Shown here: positions 47,774 to 57,050 of the stretch, piece by piece
Layout: each line of letters begins with the position of its first letter
How positions within the stretch are numbered: position 1 is the stretch's first letter
Assembly (NCBI GenBank): GCA_016840035.1
Contig: JAEOTC010000030.1
Span: forward strand, 1 to 64,000
From: Candidatus Hodarchaeota archaeon
GTDB taxonomy: Archaea; Asgardarchaeota; Heimdallarchaeia; Hodarchaeales; Hodarchaeaceae
Length of the DNA stretch: 64,000 nucleotides
Reading direction: 5' to 3'
Translations under genes and position numbers: made by a program
Notes under the pieces: generated by a model
What the model was told of the DNA's origin: nothing
The model's input: the letters and a program-made list of their open reading frames with translations, nothing else
Database searches by the model: none

Positions 47774-49234
47774 ATGGATCTCTTTCTTTTTCTAATTCTA
47801 TGGTTAAATCTAATTTCTGCTCTGATCATTATCCCTTATCCGATAAATTTACTCTTTCTAACCATCTGTTCAACAAATTGGAAAGATCCAGTGCCTGTAG
47901 AAAATTATAGCGAATTAGAGCTTCCTTCTGTTACTATTCAAATACCTATATTTAACGAGGAGAAAATAATCCAAAAAACACTTGGGCATCTCGAAAATAT
48001 CAATTACCCATTAAGTAGTTTAAAGATTCAAATTTTAGATGATTCTACCGATGATACTTCGCAAATAATTGATAAATTTACCACCAAAATCAAAAAAAAG
48101 GGAATTTTAATTGATGTAATTCGAAGATCATCGCGAGAAGGATTCAAAGCAGGGGCGTTGGGAAATGGATTGACGCAGGACGATTCTGAGTTCGTAGCAG
48201 TATTTGATTCGGATTTTGAAATTAGCTCCGATTTTCTTGTGGATTGTATCCATTATTTTAAAGGCAATGCTGAAATAGGAGCCGTTCAGACAAAGTGGGG
48301 ATATTCAAATCTGGACTTCTCATTATTCACACGTTCCATGTCTATTGGTTTGGATGGCCATTTTCTTGTTGAGAAATTAGGACGTAAGAGTTTAAATGCT
48401 AATATTACATTTAATGGAACAGGAGGAATCTGGAGACGGGCTACAATTGAAACTAGTGGAGGATGGTCTTCAGAAACTTTAGCTGAGGATTTAGATCTTG
48501 CTTATAGATCTCAAATGAAGGGATATAAAATAATTTATCTTTCTGATGTGGTTAACAGGCAGGAAATCCCTCCCACTCTACGATCATGGATCATACAACA
48601 GAGTAGATGGTCCAAAGGTTTTTCACAGAATTTAAGGAAGAATTTTAGGACATTCTTAGCTTCTGATTGCTCTATAATGTGTAAGATTCAAGGAACTTTT
48701 CACTTAGGTCAGTATCTAATCCCCTTGATGATACTTCTTAATATAATATCGGGAACTCTTCTCATTCTTCATCCATCGATAGACAAAGGTATTTTTTCCT
48801 TTTTTGGATTTCTCTTTGCAGTATCAGCTACATGCGGGATACTCGCCTATTCAGTAGCTGTAGTTCGTGCAGGTAGATCGAAAACAGACCTACTTCTCAT
48901 TCCATTATTTCTCTTCTGGGGAGGAGCATTGATCGTACGTATGACCCTGGGTACCCTTGTAGGTTTCATCAAAGAGGGAGGAGAATTTGAACGAACCCCC
49001 AAATATAATCTATCCAAGAATCTTCCTCAATCAAAACCAAAAATTCATGATCATATTCCTTTAGACAAAATCACAATAGTTGAAATAATATTTTTGTTTT
49101 TCCTTATTTTTGGAGCCTTCCAGTATATATCTCTAGGAAGTTTTTTTCTATTCAATGCAGTTTACTTATTGTTTCTTAGTCTAGGGCTAATTAATCTAAT
49201 TATATCAGAAATTGTACACGCACTGGCTTCATAA
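47774..49234 (+). CDS. GT2-family membrane glycosyltransferase
   Basis: 'VTIQIPIFNEEKIIQKTL', 'ILDDSTDDT', 'VAVFDSDFEI', 'QQSRWSKGF', multiple TM. Confidence 0.85.
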   Translation: MDLFLFLILWLNLISALIIIPYPINLLFLTICSTNWKDPVPVENYSELELPSVTIQIPIFNEEKIIQKTLGHLENINYPLSSLKIQILDDSTDDTSQIIDKFTTKIKKKGILIDVIRRSSREGFKAGALGNGLTQDDSEFVAVFDSDFEISSDFLVDCIHYFKGNAEIGAVQTKWGYSNLDFSLFTRSMSIGLDGHFLVEKLGRKSLNANITFNGTGGIWRRATIETSGGWSSETLAEDLDLAYRSQMKGYKIIYLSDVVNRQEIPPTLRSWIIQQSRWSKGFSQNLRKNFRTFLASDCSIMCKIQGTFHLGQYLIPLMILLNIISGTLLILHPSIDKGIFSFFGFLFAVSATCGILAYSVAVVRAGRSKTDLLLIPLFLFWGGALIVRMTLGTLVGFIKEGGEFERTPKYNLSKNLPQSKPKIHDHIPLDKITIVEIIFLFFLIFGAFQYISLGSFFLFNAVYLLFLSLGLINLIISEIVHALAS

Positions 49235-49241
49235 ATGGAAT

Positions 49242-49697
49242 TTACTTGTATAAACCTGTGCACTCATGTTTTTCCGGGAGACGATGATCAGTACAAAAAT
49301 AATTTCCACAATAGGAACACGTGAAACCCATAAGAGTTGTCGCACTACAATACTTACATCGACCCTCCATTTGCGTTTTCTTCTTCATTTTAGATGGTGG
49401 GATAATATTTGGTCGAAAAGAGTCACCTCTTAAGAAATTGCGATGTGATTTAGGATGAGTATCTCTCAAATTCTCCGCTTGAAAAATAAATACATAGGCA
49501 ATTAGAATAGAGAAGAAGATTGAAGTTAGACCCCATATTACAAATAATATTGAAGTATCTGTTCCTGAAAAGATAAGATATGAAAGGATTAAACATAGAA
49601 TAAGTCCAGTGGCAAATACAAGTGAGCTTCGTTCCTTTGGTGTAAATGAATTCATATTTAAAAAACCCCCAATATACCTCGAGGATGAAAAAGCCAA
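49242..49697 (-). CDS. Membrane protein with C-terminal AN1-type zinc finger
   Basis: Two TM segments, then CKYC-x8-CSYC-x4-C-x2-H-x5-H-x-C. Confidence 0.75.
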   Translation of the reverse strand: MAFSSSRYIGGFLNMNSFTPKERSSLVFATGLILCLILSYLIFSGTDTSILFVIWGLTSIFFSILIAYVFIFQAENLRDTHPKSHRNFLRGDSFRPNIIPPSKMKKKTQMEGRCKYCSATTLMGFTCSYCGNYFCTDHRLPEKHECTGLYK

Positions 49698-50239
49698 ATT
49701 ATAGCAGTAAAGCTAAAAACAATGAAGAAAAATACCTGATTCCAATTGTAGACCTTTGCTCCATCTAAAATCGAAAAAGGCAGAAGGTTGAATATCGCAA
49801 TATCAAACGAAGCTTTACTGATAAATAGAATGATTCTGGACCACGAAGGAGGAAGGAAGGTTGAGATGATTAGTAAAGCACCTCCCATAAATATATTTAC
49901 TAAAGGACCCATAACAGCAACATTGGCCCGAATCCGAGAACTAGGAGTTCCAAACCATATTACTGCACCAGGTGCAATTATTTTAATCGGTAAAAGTGCG
50001 GAAAATAGTGACATGAGAGCCATGTTTTGGTCTAAGTAGAATTTTGCGGGATACCCGTATCTAATTGCTGTGTATTTATGAGCTAATTCATGTAATGCAA
50101 ATAGTGGCAGAATCAAGAGACCAGCGATGAATAATTCAAAGAAATCTGAGTCAAAAATTAGTAATGATAGTTCTACTATTACAAAGATCATAGATGCGAT
50201 CAATAGTTGTTGTTTTTCTTCATCAGAAAATGAGTACAT
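49658..50239 (-). CDS. Site-2 protease-like (M50) membrane metallopeptidase
   Basis: 'FALHELAHKYTAIRYG' HExxH in TM context; C-terminal 'FNLLPFSILDGAKV'. Confidence 0.8.
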   Translation of the reverse strand: MYSFSDEEKQQLLIASMIFVIVELSLLIFDSDFFELFIAGLLILPLFALHELAHKYTAIRYGYPAKFYLDQNMALMSLFSALLPIKIIAPGAVIWFGTPSSRIRANVAVMGPLVNIFMGGALLIISTFLPPSWSRIILFISKASFDIAIFNLLPFSILDGAKVYNWNQVFFFIVFSFTAIIWLFHPRGILGVF

Positions 50240-50251
50240 AAAACATCAAGA

Positions 50252-50437
50252 TTATTCTTTCTGGGAAATCTGATCTACTAATTTATCCCATGTCTCTCTT
50301 TCCTGCTTCAGCAATTCCTCAATAGCTATTCGCAAGAAATGAGATCTTGATTCATATTGCCCCAAACGGACAAAATTATCAATGAGGATAAGAATTTGAT
50401 CAGGAATTTTGATACTTATTGGCTTCTGACGCATCAT
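50252..50437 (-). CDS. Ribbon-helix-helix (CopG-like) DNA-binding protein
   Basis: 'KPISIKIPDQILILIDNFVRLGQYESRSHFLRIAIEELL'. Confidence 0.75.
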   Translation of the reverse strand: MMRQKPISIKIPDQILILIDNFVRLGQYESRSHFLRIAIEELLKQERETWDKLVDQISQKE

Positions 50438-50640
50438 TTTCTATCCATCACTTATTTCAGATTATTCAATATAGGTTTTACTCTTGAAAATATTAAAAGT
50501 GTGTAAACTCGCGGTACTATTATCATAAAGCGAGAGATACTATTTTATTTCTAGAAAAATTTTCTGTTCCAGATGATCTTTAAAGAAAGAATTTTATCTA
50601 AGTGCAGATTCGCATAGAATAATTAATCGGGTGAGTAAAA

Positions 50641-51927
50641 TTGAAAAGTGTATTAGTTTCAGCAGCAGGAGTAATCTTTGGAGAAATTACTTCCGATTCG
50701 GCAAATATATTAGATTCCCTCATGTTCAAAGATAATGACACAATATTAACTGATGAATTTCTAGTTTTCCTTAAAGAACATGAGGAAGAATTACGAAGGA
50801 TATTGCCAGATATAAAAGAAGAGATTGCTTCCGATAATGCAGTGATTATCGAACACTTACGTCAAATAGGGTACGAAGAAGTCCGTTTTGCTAGCACTGG
50901 AGAATTTTCCACATTTAGATCAGAAGTAAATGATTATCTTATAAGAAAATTAGATTTAGCAAGCCCCGCAGAACTTATTTCTATACTAAGAGGTAAATCA
51001 TTAGCTCACACTCAATCACTTTTACGGGAGGACGTTGAGGCAAGGGATAAATATCTCGCTCAGGCAATTAATAGTATTGATGATATTAACTCAATACTTA
51101 ACTTAATTTATGCACGATTATCAGAATGGTATGGAATTCATTTTCCAGAGTTAGTAGATTTAGTGAGAGATAATAATCAATATATACGCCTTGTGTCAAA
51201 AATGAGGGGGAAAGTAAGATCAGAAATAGTCACCGAAGAAATTTCATCACTATCTGAGAGAAGACAAGAGCTGATTCACCATGCAGCTGAAAACTCCTTA
51301 GGAGCTAATATTTCCTCGTATGATATGAACCCGATATCAAATTTGGCCTCATTTGGAGTAGAGATTTTAAAAACAAAGGAAAGCCTAGAAAGCTACATTG
51401 AAGAAAGTATGAAAGAGGTAGCACCGAATTTACAACATCTTGTAGGAAGTTTGCTAGGTGCACGCCTTATTTCTTTAGCTGGAAGTTTAGAGAATCTTGC
51501 AAAACGATCATCGGGAACAATTCAAGTTCTAGGGGCAGAAAAAGCTTTATTTAGGCACCTACGATCAGGAGAAGATCCACCCAAGCATGGGGTTATATTC
51601 CAATCACAATTGATACATTCAGCAAAAAAACATCAGAGAGGAAAGATTGCTAGAGCTTTAGCAGGAAAATTAAGCATTGCTTCGCGTGTTGATTTCTTTA
51701 GTGGTGAATTTATTGCTCCAACTCTCTTGGAAGATGTAGAAAAAAGAGTAAATGAGATAAAAGAATCCTTTCCAGAACCTTCGGAAAAGCAAAGGGCCAG
51801 AAAACAGAAAAAGAAAGAAAAGAAACCAAAAGGAAGACGTGGCAAATATCAGAAAAAAGGTCCAAAGTGGTCTGGATCAAAAAAGGATTTTAAAAAGAAA
51901 AAACACCGCAAAAATAAGAAAGAATAA
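50641..51927 (+). CDS. nop5: C/D-box RNP protein Nop5 (Nop56/58)
   Basis: NOP domain 'VGSLLGARLISLAGSLENLAKRSSGTIQVLGAEKALFRHL', Lys-rich C-tail; TTG start. Confidence 0.95.
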   Translation: MKSVLVSAAGVIFGEITSDSANILDSLMFKDNDTILTDEFLVFLKEHEEELRRILPDIKEEIASDNAVIIEHLRQIGYEEVRFASTGEFSTFRSEVNDYLIRKLDLASPAELISILRGKSLAHTQSLLREDVEARDKYLAQAINSIDDINSILNLIYARLSEWYGIHFPELVDLVRDNNQYIRLVSKMRGKVRSEIVTEEISSLSERRQELIHHAAENSLGANISSYDMNPISNLASFGVEILKTKESLESYIEESMKEVAPNLQHLVGSLLGARLISLAGSLENLAKRSSGTIQVLGAEKALFRHLRSGEDPPKHGVIFQSQLIHSAKKHQRGKIARALAGKLSIASRVDFFSGEFIAPTLLEDVEKRVNEIKESFPEPSEKQRARKQKKKEKKPKGRRGKYQKKGPKWSGSKKDFKKKKHRKNKKE

Positions 51928-51954
51928 GTATTTTCCTCATTCCTTGGTGTAAAA

Positions 51955-52635
51955 ATGAAAATAAAGGAAACAATAATAGAGGGTATGTATCAAATAAAAA
52001 TTGATCAAAAAAATCGCCTTGCAACACGAAATAAAGTCCCAGGTACAAATGTTTATGGTGAGCGATTAGTCAAGATAAATGATGAGGAATACAGACTTTG
52101 GGACCCATTTCGATCGAAATATGCAGCAGCCTTTTTATCTGGAATGAAATTCCTCCCTCAATTAAAGAAAAAGAACATCCTATATCTGGGAGTATCAACA
52201 GGGACAACCCCATCACATTTCTCCGATATTTTAGATAATGGATATATATATGGAGTTGAATTTTCTCCAAAAATCATGAGGAAGTTTTATCGTCTTGCTG
52301 AACAGCGACCCAATTTGATACCGATTCTTGCTGATGTAAGAAGGCCAGAAGAATATTCTTCATATGTTTTTGATGTTGATTTGCTGTATCAAGATGTTTC
52401 TCAACCAGAACAAGCAACCATCTTTGGGAGAAATGCTCAAGAGTATCTTAAGCCAGGAGGAGATGGTGTTATCGCTATCAAATCTCAGAGTATTGATGTT
52501 TCACTCGAACCAGAAGAGATTTTCTCCAAGCAGATGAGTATTTTAGAGGATAAATTCGACCTAAAAGTGATCGAGCATTCCTCAATTGATGCATTTGAGA
52601 AAAAACACGCAGTAATTGTAATAAGAAAAGAGTAG
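51955..52635 (+). CDS. flpA: Fibrillarin (C/D-box rRNA 2'-O-methyltransferase)
   Basis: 'YLGVSTGTTPSHFSDIL...VYGVEFSPKIMRKFYRLAEQRPNLIPILADVRRPEEY'-like motifs directly after Nop5. Confidence 0.95.
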   Translation: MKIKETIIEGMYQIKIDQKNRLATRNKVPGTNVYGERLVKINDEEYRLWDPFRSKYAAAFLSGMKFLPQLKKKNILYLGVSTGTTPSHFSDILDNGYIYGVEFSPKIMRKFYRLAEQRPNLIPILADVRRPEEYSSYVFDVDLLYQDVSQPEQATIFGRNAQEYLKPGGDGVIAIKSQSIDVSLEPEEIFSKQMSILEDKFDLKVIEHSSIDAFEKKHAVIVIRKE

Positions 52636-52649
52636 TTTCTCCACAATTC

Positions 52650-52994
52650 CTATCCATAATCACGCCATGTGAACTTGCACTTCTTGCAACGATAGAAGGT
52701 TGTCGTTGCTTCGTCTGCACTCCTAGTTTGAAGTTGCCAATATACTGCCTCATGATGTCCACATTTTTCGCAACTCGCAGTAGCCGTTGGCATTGTTTCT
52801 ACGGCGTTTTCATCTTCAATTATGACCGTTTTTTCTAGCTCGGAGTGTCGTATGGTTTGTTTTATTTCAAAAGCTTTAGAATTTGTTTGTGAATTAGCCC
52901 CAATTTTCTTCCCACAGGCATTGCATTTCATTACAACAGATCCATCTGGCTGTTTATCAGGGACAAGAAGGGCTCCGCACTCACAAAAATCCAT
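52650..52994 (-). CDS. tfs: Transcription factor S (TFIIS/RPB9-like)
   Basis: N-ribbon CECG...CNAC; C-ribbon 'CEKCGHHEAVYWQLQTRSADEATTTFYRCKKC'. Confidence 0.93.
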   Translation of the reverse strand: MDFCECGALLVPDKQPDGSVVMKCNACGKKIGANSQTNSKAFEIKQTIRHSELEKTVIIEDENAVETMPTATASCEKCGHHEAVYWQLQTRSADEATTTFYRCKKCKFTWRDYG

Positions 52995-53111
52995 TAAAAT
53001 TGTCTCCAGTCAATTTGTGCTCAGTACAAGCAGAAATCTCCCGATGTTTTAAAGAAGCTGTGATTTTTATGTAAAACACCCGATATTTCCAAAAGCTAGA
53101 TATTCAAAAAA

Positions 53112-53480
53112 ATGAGAAATATTAATTATTTCAATGATCAATTTGGAATAAGAGTACTAGAGAGGAGTATGTTGCACAGAACTTCTATTAGACCCTATGA
53201 GGAAATTACTATTTTATCTCTCGATAGTCTTGCTTCAGAAACGAAATTTCAACTCTTTTGCAAGATAAAAGAGAAGGAAGATGCACATATAATATTATCA
53301 GATGAGAAGGCTGAATATAAATTTGCTTCTAAAGATTTAGATCTAGAAGATATTGATGTAGGGGATACAATTCTAGTTTTTGGCCAAAAGGAAGAAGATA
53401 ATATAAATTTGGAGAAACTCATTAAACTTAATCTTGATTGGTCTCTTCTTGTTAAAGCTAGAACTATTGAACAGTTGTAA
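53112..53480 (+). CDS. Hypothetical protein, beta-rich
   Basis: 122 aa ORF in intergenic space, no recognised motif. Confidence 0.4.
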   Translation: MRNINYFNDQFGIRVLERSMLHRTSIRPYEEITILSLDSLASETKFQLFCKIKEKEDAHIILSDEKAEYKFASKDLDLEDIDVGDTILVFGQKEEDNINLEKLIKLNLDWSLLVKARTIEQL

Positions 53481-53734
53481 AATCCATTCATATATTCAGA
53501 TACATCAGTTCAAGTGGATTCAGATTTAAAAAGCGACCATCTATCTCAATTATCGTTTTTCGCTAAAATAAGTTCTCTTCCTCCATAGATGCGGAAATAA
53601 ACTTCAGAAAAAATATATATACAAGATAATTGCACATTTAACGAACCAGATTACCGTTACGAAGCAAATTTAGGTTGAAAATCTAAAGGTTTTATTAATA
53701 ACGAAATCTGCTTGTTCTGTAAGGAGGCTTATAC

Positions 53735-54178
53735 ATGTCCATGGTCGGTCAAGCCAAAAGAACTTTTCAAAAAGAAATCTCTGCATTTAACAACAAAAGA
53801 GTAGCAGTTATTCTCAAGAATGGTACAAAATTCGTTGGGGAACTTAAGGGATTATCTCCTGAAACTCTTACGTGTGTACTAATAAAAGCCAAGCGTGATG
53901 ATGATACTAACGAAATTCATCGTATTTGTCTTAATGGCGATCAAATTGCAGAGATCTACTTAGAAGAAGCCCCATTTGATCTTCTAGGTTTAAAAGATGA
54001 ACTTGAACAGATCTTTCGGCGTCCTGGAGACGTGAAAGTCTATGATGAGGCTGGATTGATCGTCGTACTTGAAAGAGTGAAAGTCTCTGAAACAGGTGTG
54101 GAAGGAACAGGCCCCGTCGCAGATAGAGTTAGAGCCATATTTAACCGATATGCAAGTGATCAAGCTTCAGAAGAGTAG
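53735..54178 (+). CDS. LSm-domain protein with C-terminal extension (SmAP3-like)
   Basis: Sm1/Sm2-like 'FNNKRVAVILKNGTKFVGELKGLSPETLTCVL...RICLNGDQIAEIYL' plus ~70 aa C-domain; GGAGG before ATG. Confidence 0.75.
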   Translation: MSMVGQAKRTFQKEISAFNNKRVAVILKNGTKFVGELKGLSPETLTCVLIKAKRDDDTNEIHRICLNGDQIAEIYLEEAPFDLLGLKDELEQIFRRPGDVKVYDEAGLIVVLERVKVSETGVEGTGPVADRVRAIFNRYASDQASEE

Positions 54179-54186
54179 GAATTTAT

Positions 54187-54543
54187 ATGCTAATAAATGC
54201 AGAAGTATTTCAACTAGAGGAAGATATTGATAATAATCTCTGGTTAATTGACTTTAGAGATGAGAAGTTAGGTCTCAGAGGAAGAATGGAAATACCCTCA
54301 AAATTAGTTGATCTACACGATGCAAAGAATCTTCAAATTGAAGTTGTTGCCGTTAAAAAAAAGACCCCATCGTTTAAAGATGCTAAAGTAGCCTTGAATG
54401 CTATTAACTATAGAACCAAACCCGTTGGAAAAGAGAAAATCTACTCATTTTCCTCAGGTGGATTAACATTCCGGCTATTCTCTGGAAAAGTCATTCCAGA
54501 GTTTAAACTACCACTTAAAGAGTATTTGATTATAGTGCGCTAA
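54187..54543 (+). CDS. rpo8: Probable RNA polymerase subunit Rpo8/RpoG (Rpb8-like)
   Basis: N-term 'AEVFQLEEDID' and C-term 'YSFSSGGLTFRLFSGK...EYLIIVR' resemble the Rpb8 pattern IFQVSEVD...YSFGGLLMRLEG...YLLIRR. Confidence 0.55.
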   Translation: MLINAEVFQLEEDIDNNLWLIDFRDEKLGLRGRMEIPSKLVDLHDAKNLQIEVVAVKKKTPSFKDAKVALNAINYRTKPVGKEKIYSFSSGGLTFRLFSGKVIPEFKLPLKEYLIIVR

Positions 54544-54555
54544 AAATTTTAGTGT

Positions 54556-54639
54556 GCGGGGGTTTCCCAGCCAGGTCAAAGGAGCTAGGTTGAGGTCCTA
54601 GTCGTGTAGGCGTTCGTGAGTTCAAATCTCACCCCCCGC
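54556..54639 (+). tRNA. tRNA-Leu(GAG), no intron
   Basis: Acceptor GCGGGGG/CCCCCGC, anticodon stem CTAGG/CCTAG, loop TTGAGGT, long variable arm, T-arm GTGAG TTCAAAT CTCAC. Confidence 0.88.
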
Positions 54640-54800
54640 ATTAGCATGTATCACTCTTCTTTTGTTCACAAACCCAGAAACTAATAAGGGGTTGTTGATC
54701 ATTATTTTTATTGCGGAATATTGAATCCAAGAAATTTTTATTATGGTTTGAATTTCTTTGGAAATGAAATCCTCTTAATTGAAATGGCTGGATTTTAATT

Positions 54801-55592
54801 TTGAAAATAAATTTACGGTTTGATTCACTAATCTATAAACTTTATGAACGTAGATTATGGAATCAAATAAAGGGTGGCATTGAGGAGGGTATTCATCCAA
54901 CTCACGTCGCTCTAATTATGGATGGAAATCGACGATATGCTCGTGCGAAACGTCTTCCGAGCACATATGGCCATCGATTAGGACGTGAGAAATTAAAGGA
55001 TATTTTACAATGGTTTTGGGATCTCGAGATTGATTATGTTACACTCTATGCTTTCTCAACAGAAAACTTCGAGAGGTCCAATGGGGAGGTAAATGAGTTA
55101 ATGAATCTATTTGAATCAACCTTTCAGGAACTTATCGACCATCCAGAGTTTAAAAAAAGAAATGTGAAAATTAAAGTCATTGGCCGAACTCATTTATTAC
55201 CGATGAGAGTCCAAGAAGCAATTAAGAGGGCAGTAAATAGTACTGATACAGAAAAACAAGGCCCGACATTAATCATCGCAATCGGGTATGGAGGTCGAGC
55301 CGAAATGATTGATGCAATGAAATCAATTGCTAGAAAGGTTGTTAACAATGAAATTGATGTTGAGGAGATAGATGAGCTAGTAGTTGAGCGACATCTTTAC
55401 ACCAATGGAATTCCTGATCCTGATTTAATTATACGTACATCAGGTGAAGAACGATTATCAGGGTTCCTTACTTGGCAATCTGTCTATAGTGAACTCTATT
55501 TTGCTGATGTTTTCTTCCCTGGATTTAGAAAGATTGATTTGTGGAGAGCTATTCGTACCTATCAATCACGAAAGCGACGTCATGGACGGTAA
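54801..55592 (+). CDS. uppS: Cis-prenyltransferase (undecaprenyl/polyprenyl diphosphate synthase)
   Basis: 'HVALIMDGNRRYARAKRLPSTYGHRLGREKL', 'PDPDLIIRTSGEERLSGFLTWQSVYSELYF'; TTG start. Confidence 0.95.
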   Translation: MKINLRFDSLIYKLYERRLWNQIKGGIEEGIHPTHVALIMDGNRRYARAKRLPSTYGHRLGREKLKDILQWFWDLEIDYVTLYAFSTENFERSNGEVNELMNLFESTFQELIDHPEFKKRNVKIKVIGRTHLLPMRVQEAIKRAVNSTDTEKQGPTLIIAIGYGGRAEMIDAMKSIARKVVNNEIDVEEIDELVVERHLYTNGIPDPDLIIRTSGEERLSGFLTWQSVYSELYFADVFFPGFRKIDLWRAIRTYQSRKRRHGR

Positions 55593-55608
55593 ATTCTTAG
55601 AGTTTAGA

Positions 55609-56364
55609 TCAAGTATACATACGCTTATTTGCTAAATTTTCACCTTGACTTTCCTCAATTGGAGCAAGTTGACGTTTAATTTCCTCTTCTATTGTCTGAG
55701 CATTTTGAACTAATTCGTTCGTATTGATGCTGATATTTAGGACTTCGTTGAGTTTCTCAATTGTTGAAACGGCCCCAAGTGGATCAGGACGCTCCCTTTG
55801 TGCATATGCTAGAAGGCCGATAGCTGGAAACATACTCATATCAAGATAGCCTAACATTATTGCTAGAGGGCCAGCCACAAATAGACCTGGATCAAGTAAA
55901 TTCATCTTGACTTCACTTAGGAAATCAGAATTAAGGGATGTCGATTGTAAAAATGCTCTTGTTGGAATATATTGGATATTATTCTCAGAAGCTTTCAACC
56001 GTGCATCAACTCCTCCAATAAAATAAGCCTCGGAGAATGTGTTCTGTTTTAGGATCCATTCAGACATTTTTTCGGAAAATTCGATTTGTACGTGACGATA
56101 TGGTTGAAGGTGAGGGATGAAGACCGCAAAATCGTATTCATCTTTTCCGTATATCTCAAAAGGTAATCTCAATTGACTATTTTGTACAGAAATGAAGGGA
56201 GGAGCTCCACTTGACATGATAGTTGCTATTCTTTTTAATTTGAGGTCCTCAATCATGTGAGATACTGTTATATATCCAATCTCCCCTAATCCATGCCATC
56301 CCGCTATAAATCTGTTACACTGATTTAATATTTCTTGATCTTCATGAAAAATTTTGAATTTCAT
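55609..56364 (-). CDS. PAC2-family (proteasome assembly chaperone-like) protein
   Basis: 'FIAGWHGLGEIGYITVSHMIEDL...ISGPLAIMLGYLD'-type PAC2 organisation. Confidence 0.75.
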   Translation of the reverse strand: MKFKIFHEDQEILNQCNRFIAGWHGLGEIGYITVSHMIEDLKLKRIATIMSSGAPPFISVQNSQLRLPFEIYGKDEYDFAVFIPHLQPYRHVQIEFSEKMSEWILKQNTFSEAYFIGGVDARLKASENNIQYIPTRAFLQSTSLNSDFLSEVKMNLLDPGLFVAGPLAIMLGYLDMSMFPAIGLLAYAQRERPDPLGAVSTIEKLNEVLNISINTNELVQNAQTIEEEIKRQLAPIEESQGENLANKRMYT

Positions 56365-56387
56365 TCGTTTTCAACCATCAATTCTGT

Positions 56388-57050
56388 TCATTCAAGTCGA
56401 TCTTCTCGTGCTATATATCGTGCACGACTTTGGATTTTTTTCATCTGTTCATAAGTATTCTTCCCCTCAGGATACACACTTAGATACCCATCTAAAAATG
56501 TGCTGAAGAGAATTTTTGACGCTGGCTGAATAGCTTTCAATGTTGAATAGAAAGTGAGTATATCATCAGCCTTTGACTCTATTTCATTAGATATCCTCCC
56601 CAGTCCAAAATCAATTATTATTGGTTTATCCTCTAGTTGAATAATTACGTTAAAAACCGTTAAATCTCCGTGAATTATGTCATTACAATGTAAAAGACCA
56701 ATTTGTGATCCTAGACTGGAAAAAATCGGTTTTAGTCTCTGAATAGGGAGTAAATCCATTGTTTCATAGAGTAATTTTCCATCAATCTCCTCTATAAGCA
56801 AATAACTCTCTTGAATATTAATACCAATAAGACTTGGAACAGAAGCTCCAATTTTTCTTGCAATAGACATGACTTTAGCTTCTGATCTTAATCGGTGTAA
56901 TCTTATCCGATGGTCAATTTCTGGGTGTCGGTATGTTTTTGGTAACCGTTGTTTGATTATTACTGGATTTTGAAGGTAAGTGCCTTGATAGATTATTGCC
57001 TCTGCACCTTTGGCAATTCTAGCAGCTTTATCTAATCTCATTCTATCCAC
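56388..57050 (-). CDS. bud32: KEOPS kinase Bud32
   Basis: 'GAEAIIYQGTYLQNPVIIKQRLPKTYRHPEID', 'HGDLTVFNVIIQ', 'IDFGLG'. Confidence 0.93.
   Translation of the reverse strand: MDRMRLDKAARIAKGAEAIIYQGTYLQNPVIIKQRLPKTYRHPEIDHRIRLHRLRSEAKVMSIARKIGASVPSLIGINIQESYLLIEEIDGKLLYETMDLLPIQRLKPIFSSLGSQIGLLHCNDIIHGDLTVFNVIIQLEDKPIIIDFGLGRISNEIESKADDILTFYSTLKAIQPASKILFSTFLDGYLSVYPEGKNTYEQMKKIQSRARYIAREDRLE

Noticed and set aside
57038-57050. Kae1-Bud32 fusion
   Set aside because: The genes overlap by 13 nt in different frames; they are separate, translationally coupled ORFs rather than a fusion.
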